Below, in pieces: positions 61,927 through 64,000 of a stretch of 64,000 nucleotides of DNA. The notes beneath the pieces were generated by a model. It saw only the letters and a program-made list of their open reading frames with translations. It did no database searches and was not told the origin of the DNA. The position numbers and the translations under genes were made by a program. Positions within the stretch are counted from its first letter, which is position 1. Every line of letters begins with the position of its first letter. Source of the DNA: Amycolatopsis pithecellobii (GTDB lineage Bacteria > Actinomycetota > Actinomycetes > Mycobacteriales > Pseudonocardiaceae). The stretch is taken from contig NZ_WMBA01000012.1 of assembly GCF_009707865.1 (NCBI RefSeq), positions 1-64,000 on the forward strand, in the 5' to 3' direction.

Positions 61927-63675
61927 TTACGTGCTGCTCGGGGTCTGGCTACTTTTGGCCGGATTAGTAACCGACGCGCGAAGCGTCGCCACTGCCGCCT
62001 CCAGCAGTTCCAGCACCCGCTGATTCGCCGCCCCGGGATGTTCCTTGCCGATTTCGCCTTCGGCGGTCGGGATGATCAGCTCGGTCGAGGGCCCCGTGCC
62101 GGCCGGCACGGCGGCGGTGCTCACGGCGCCCGGGTTCCGTCCATTGTCGACGGTCGGGGACACCAGCTCGTGCCCAGGGCCGGTCTGGATCAGGCCGGCG
62201 AGGTTGCCGATGAACCCGGGTGTGACCAGGCCGCCGGCGTCGTCGTACGCCGGCATCGACACCAGGCCGTAGGAACCCGGGCCGAACTGGGCGAGCAGAG
62301 CGTCCAAACCGGACCCTTGCGGCAGAAAGCTCCATGCGGAGCCGAAACCGTCGGGGTTCGAGCCGCCGCCGGTCCCGTCATCGACCGGCATCCCGGTGCC
62401 GCTGTCGTCGGCGACGAGGCACTTGCGCTGGTCCCCGCCTGTCCCGGACGACCCGGTCGAGCCGGCCGGGGCCGTGCCGCCATTGCTCGCGGGAGTCCCC
62501 GGCGTGCCCGAAGTCCCGGTGGTCCCGGTCGTTCCCGAAGTGCCCGTGGTCCCCGAGGTGCCTGGGGTGCCTGGGGTACCGGAACTCCCGCTGCTGCCCG
62601 AGCCGCTCGGCGCCGGCGTCGACACCTGGTCCTTGACCCAGCCGACGACCCACCCGGCCGCCTCGCCGAGCCGCTCACCGATCGACCCGCCCGCGGACCC
62701 GCCGGCGAGCGCTCCGGCTGTCGCGCCCCCGGCCGTCGCGGCCGGGATCACCGGCGCCGCAAGGCCGTCGGTGGCGACGGTCAGCCCGGCACCGGCGAGG
62801 AACCCGGTGATGGCACCGGCGCCACCGCCTTCGTAGGTGCCGATCAACGTGCCGGCCACACCACCGATCTTCTTGCCCGCGGCGGCGTATTCGTCGGCCG
62901 AACCGGTGATCAGGGACAGCCCGCCGGAAATGTCCACAGAGGACTTTCCGGAACCGTTGCCGAGATCGACCCCGAGACCGGTGAGCAGGGTGCCGAGATT
63001 GCCGAACACGTTCGTGGCCGGACCCTTCCCGAGTGCCGCGAGCGCCGGGCTGACGTCACCACCGGCGCCCAGCGCGAACAGGTCACCGGCGACGTCCCCG
63101 AACGCCGCGCGAATCGTTGCGGTATTGGGAAAACCGAGCTGGCCGGTGACCGGGTTGAGCACCACGCCGACGTCGGCACCACCGTCGCGAATGGACGGAA
63201 GCCCGAGACCGAGGAGCGTGTTCGCGGCGATGTTCAGCGTATCCGTCGCGCCGGTCTGCTGGACGCCGAGCAGCCCGGAGAAGAACAGCCCTTCCAGACC
63301 GGCGAGCGAACCCGCGTCGAGCGCCGCGTCACACACGGCACGGGTGATGACGTCGATCCCGCCGTTCGTGGCGATGGTGATCTGGGCGAGCGCGGCTACC
63401 GCGGCATTGCTGTACGCGGCGAACGCGGCATCCGGTTCGAGCGCGCTGATCGACGGCGTCGCGAACGCCGAGGACGCGCCGAGCGATTTCGCGTGCAGCG
63501 CCGACATGCGCCGCGCACCGGCTTCCGGGGTGGTCCAGTAGACCGTGACGGGTGCCAGTTCGATCTCCCCGGACACGGTGCGGGCCACGGCTCGCGGCGC
63601 TTTGAGGCGGATGTCCGCCGTGGCGGCGAGTAGCTCACGAGCGCGGATGGCCGCGCTGTTCCAGTTCCGAGGCAT
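61927..63675 (-). CDS. Gly/Ala-rich protein of unknown function with Gly-Thr/Pro/Ser repeat tract
   Basis: 582 residues, ATG 63675 with AAGGGG 8 nt upstream. I do not recognise it. Residues 1-130 are mixed helix-like and start MPRNWNSAAIRARELLAATA; 130-260 are Gly/Leu-rich (TLLGLGLPSIRDGGADVGVV); 265-335 form a hydrophobic Gly-Ala segment; about 350-405 are a collagen-like tract of GTP, GTS, GTT triplets; the rest is Gly/Pro-rich. No signal peptide is visible. Composition recalls exported or cell-surface actinobacterial proteins, possibly type VII substrates, but no WxG motif is seen. After its stop a TGACTGTG...CACAGTCA hairpin (61865-61900) may end the transcript. Confidence 0.7.
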   Translation of the reverse strand: MPRNWNSAAIRARELLAATADIRLKAPRAVARTVSGEIELAPVTVYWTTPEAGARRMSALHAKSLGASSAFATPSISALEPDAAFAAYSNAAVAALAQITIATNGGIDVITRAVCDAALDAGSLAGLEGLFFSGLLGVQQTGATDTLNIAANTLLGLGLPSIRDGGADVGVVLNPVTGQLGFPNTATIRAAFGDVAGDLFALGAGGDVSPALAALGKGPATNVFGNLGTLLTGLGVDLGNGSGKSSVDISGGLSLITGSADEYAAAGKKIGGVAGTLIGTYEGGGAGAITGFLAGAGLTVATDGLAAPVIPAATAGGATAGALAGGSAGGSIGERLGEAAGWVVGWVKDQVSTPAPSGSGSSGSSGTPGTPGTSGTTGTSGTTGTTGTSGTPGTPASNGGTAPAGSTGSSGTGGDQRKCLVADDSGTGMPVDDGTGGGSNPDGFGSAWSFLPQGSGLDALLAQFGPGSYGLVSMPAYDDAGGLVTPGFIGNLAGLIQTGPGHELVSPTVDNGRNPGAVSTAAVPAGTGPSTELIIPTAEGEIGKEHPGAANQRVLELLEAAVATLRASVTNPAKSSQTPSST

Positions 63676-63766
63676 CGCTGGCCCCTTCCGGTCTCCGCTG
63701 GTCGCCCCCTAGGTCGCGCAGCCGCCGCGCGTGTATCGCGAATCAGGACATCTTCATCCAAACGGA

Positions 63767-64000
63767 TTACATCTGACATTGCGCCACCAGCCCGTCGAGA
63801 TAGCCATCCAGCAGGCCGGCCGCGGTGGCCGGGTCACGCAGGTCAGTGGCGTATTCGAGCCACGCCGCGGTGGGCCCGAGCCCGAGCGTCAGTTCCGCCC
63901 GCGCCGCGGCGGCGGCGACGTCCTCGATCCGTGTCGCCAACCCGGCGAAGGTCACCTCGGGACCGGGCAGCTGCTGGTAGGCGAACGCGAGCTGCGGTGC
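63767..64000 (-). CDS. C-terminal end of an unknown protein (cut by window edge)
   Basis: The last 77 residues of a frame that enters from the right edge, starting APQLAFAYQQLPG and ending GLVAQCQM. It is Ala/Leu-rich and helical, with EVTFAGLATRIEDVAAAAARA and LDGYLDGL. No family recognised. It lies 91 nt before the 63675 gene on the same strand, so the two may form an operon. Confidence 0.6.
   Translation of the reverse strand, partial: APQLAFAYQQLPGPEVTFAGLATRIEDVAAAAARAELTLGLGPTAAWLEYATDLRDPATAAGLLDGYLDGLVAQCQM

Noticed and set aside
61828-63633. 601-codon plus-strand frame over the Gly-rich protein gene
   Set aside because: Antisense shadow; the opposite strand has a ribosome site and more protein-like composition. 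Confidence is moderate because neither frame matches a known family.
63676-63779. Short frame starting MSDVIRLDEDVLIRDTRA between the two right-end genes
   Set aside because: No ribosome site, overlaps the next gene out of frame and turns Arg-rich. A frameshifted N-terminus of the 63675 gene cannot be fully excluded.

Overview
The window is high-GC actinobacterial DNA. Very dense gene packing with ATGA/GTGA/TGATG overlaps, frequent GTG/TTG starts, a mycofactocin-type dehydrogenase, LivH-LivM-LivG fused transport and HelR-type RNA polymerase protection together suggest a Pseudonocardiaceae soil actinomycete (Amycolatopsis-like). That placement is inference from gene content, not from a marker gene. 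No rRNA, tRNA, CRISPR array, transposase or phage gene was found. The region looks like an accessory catabolic district: six or more degradative gene sets, each with its own regulator and often its own uptake system, separated by convergent terminators or divergent promoters.

Layout. (1) 1-9.4 kb: an old-yellow-enzyme reductase (cut by the left edge) and an alpha/beta hydrolase diverge from an MHS-type transporter; an amidase/aminotransferase pair diverges from CapA-like phosphoesterase, NodB-fold deacetylase and M20 amidohydrolase genes, followed by an IclR regulator. Four copies of a 17-bp GTTCC-N3-AT-N5-AC box, two in each divergent promoter, tie this set together. (2) 9.4-13.7 kb: CoA-thioester chemistry (hydratase, acyl-CoA dehydrogenase, class III CoA-transferase) with a LysR regulator. 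(3) 13.8-23.1 kb: DUF899 protein, a second-type methionine aminopeptidase behind twin palindromes, a membrane-bound S33-like peptidase, metH behind an SAH riboswitch, and a DHA2 exporter. (4) 23.2-39.4 kb: the most unusual part. A four-gene plus-strand operon (nucleoside deoxyribosyltransferase-like, dihydroorotate-dehydrogenase-like, creatininase-like, FMN monooxygenase) converges on a 12.4-kb minus-strand operon (GntR regulator, complete Dpp/Opp-type importer, three amidase-signature enzymes, an MFS carrier and an AtzG-like small protein). Together they read as uptake and stepwise opening of a nitrogen-containing, probably cyclic amide or peptide-like compound. A nine-unit 22-bp repeat array lies inside the operon and supplies the stop codon of one ATPase.

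(5) 39.6-44.7 kb: meta-cleavage enzymes (catechol 2,3-dioxygenase, its ferredoxin, semialdehyde hydrolase) with GntR and LysR regulators and an epoxide-hydrolase-like enzyme. (6) 44.8-50.5 kb: housekeeping and singletons: stress-type small membrane protein, crotonase, TIGR03084 protein, beta-propeller amidohydrolase and OGG-fold protein. (7) 50.6-59.4 kb: a divergent locus with a mycofactocin-type dehydrogenase on one side and a Liv-type importer followed by an SDR, an epoxide-hydrolase-like enzyme and an AhpD-fold protein on the other. (8) 59.5-64 kb: HelR-type RNA polymerase motor protein behind a near-perfect rifamycin-associated element, then two proteins of unknown function.

All coordinates and translations were read by eye. 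Families are assigned from remembered motifs, not database searches. Substrates of the catabolic sets are not known.
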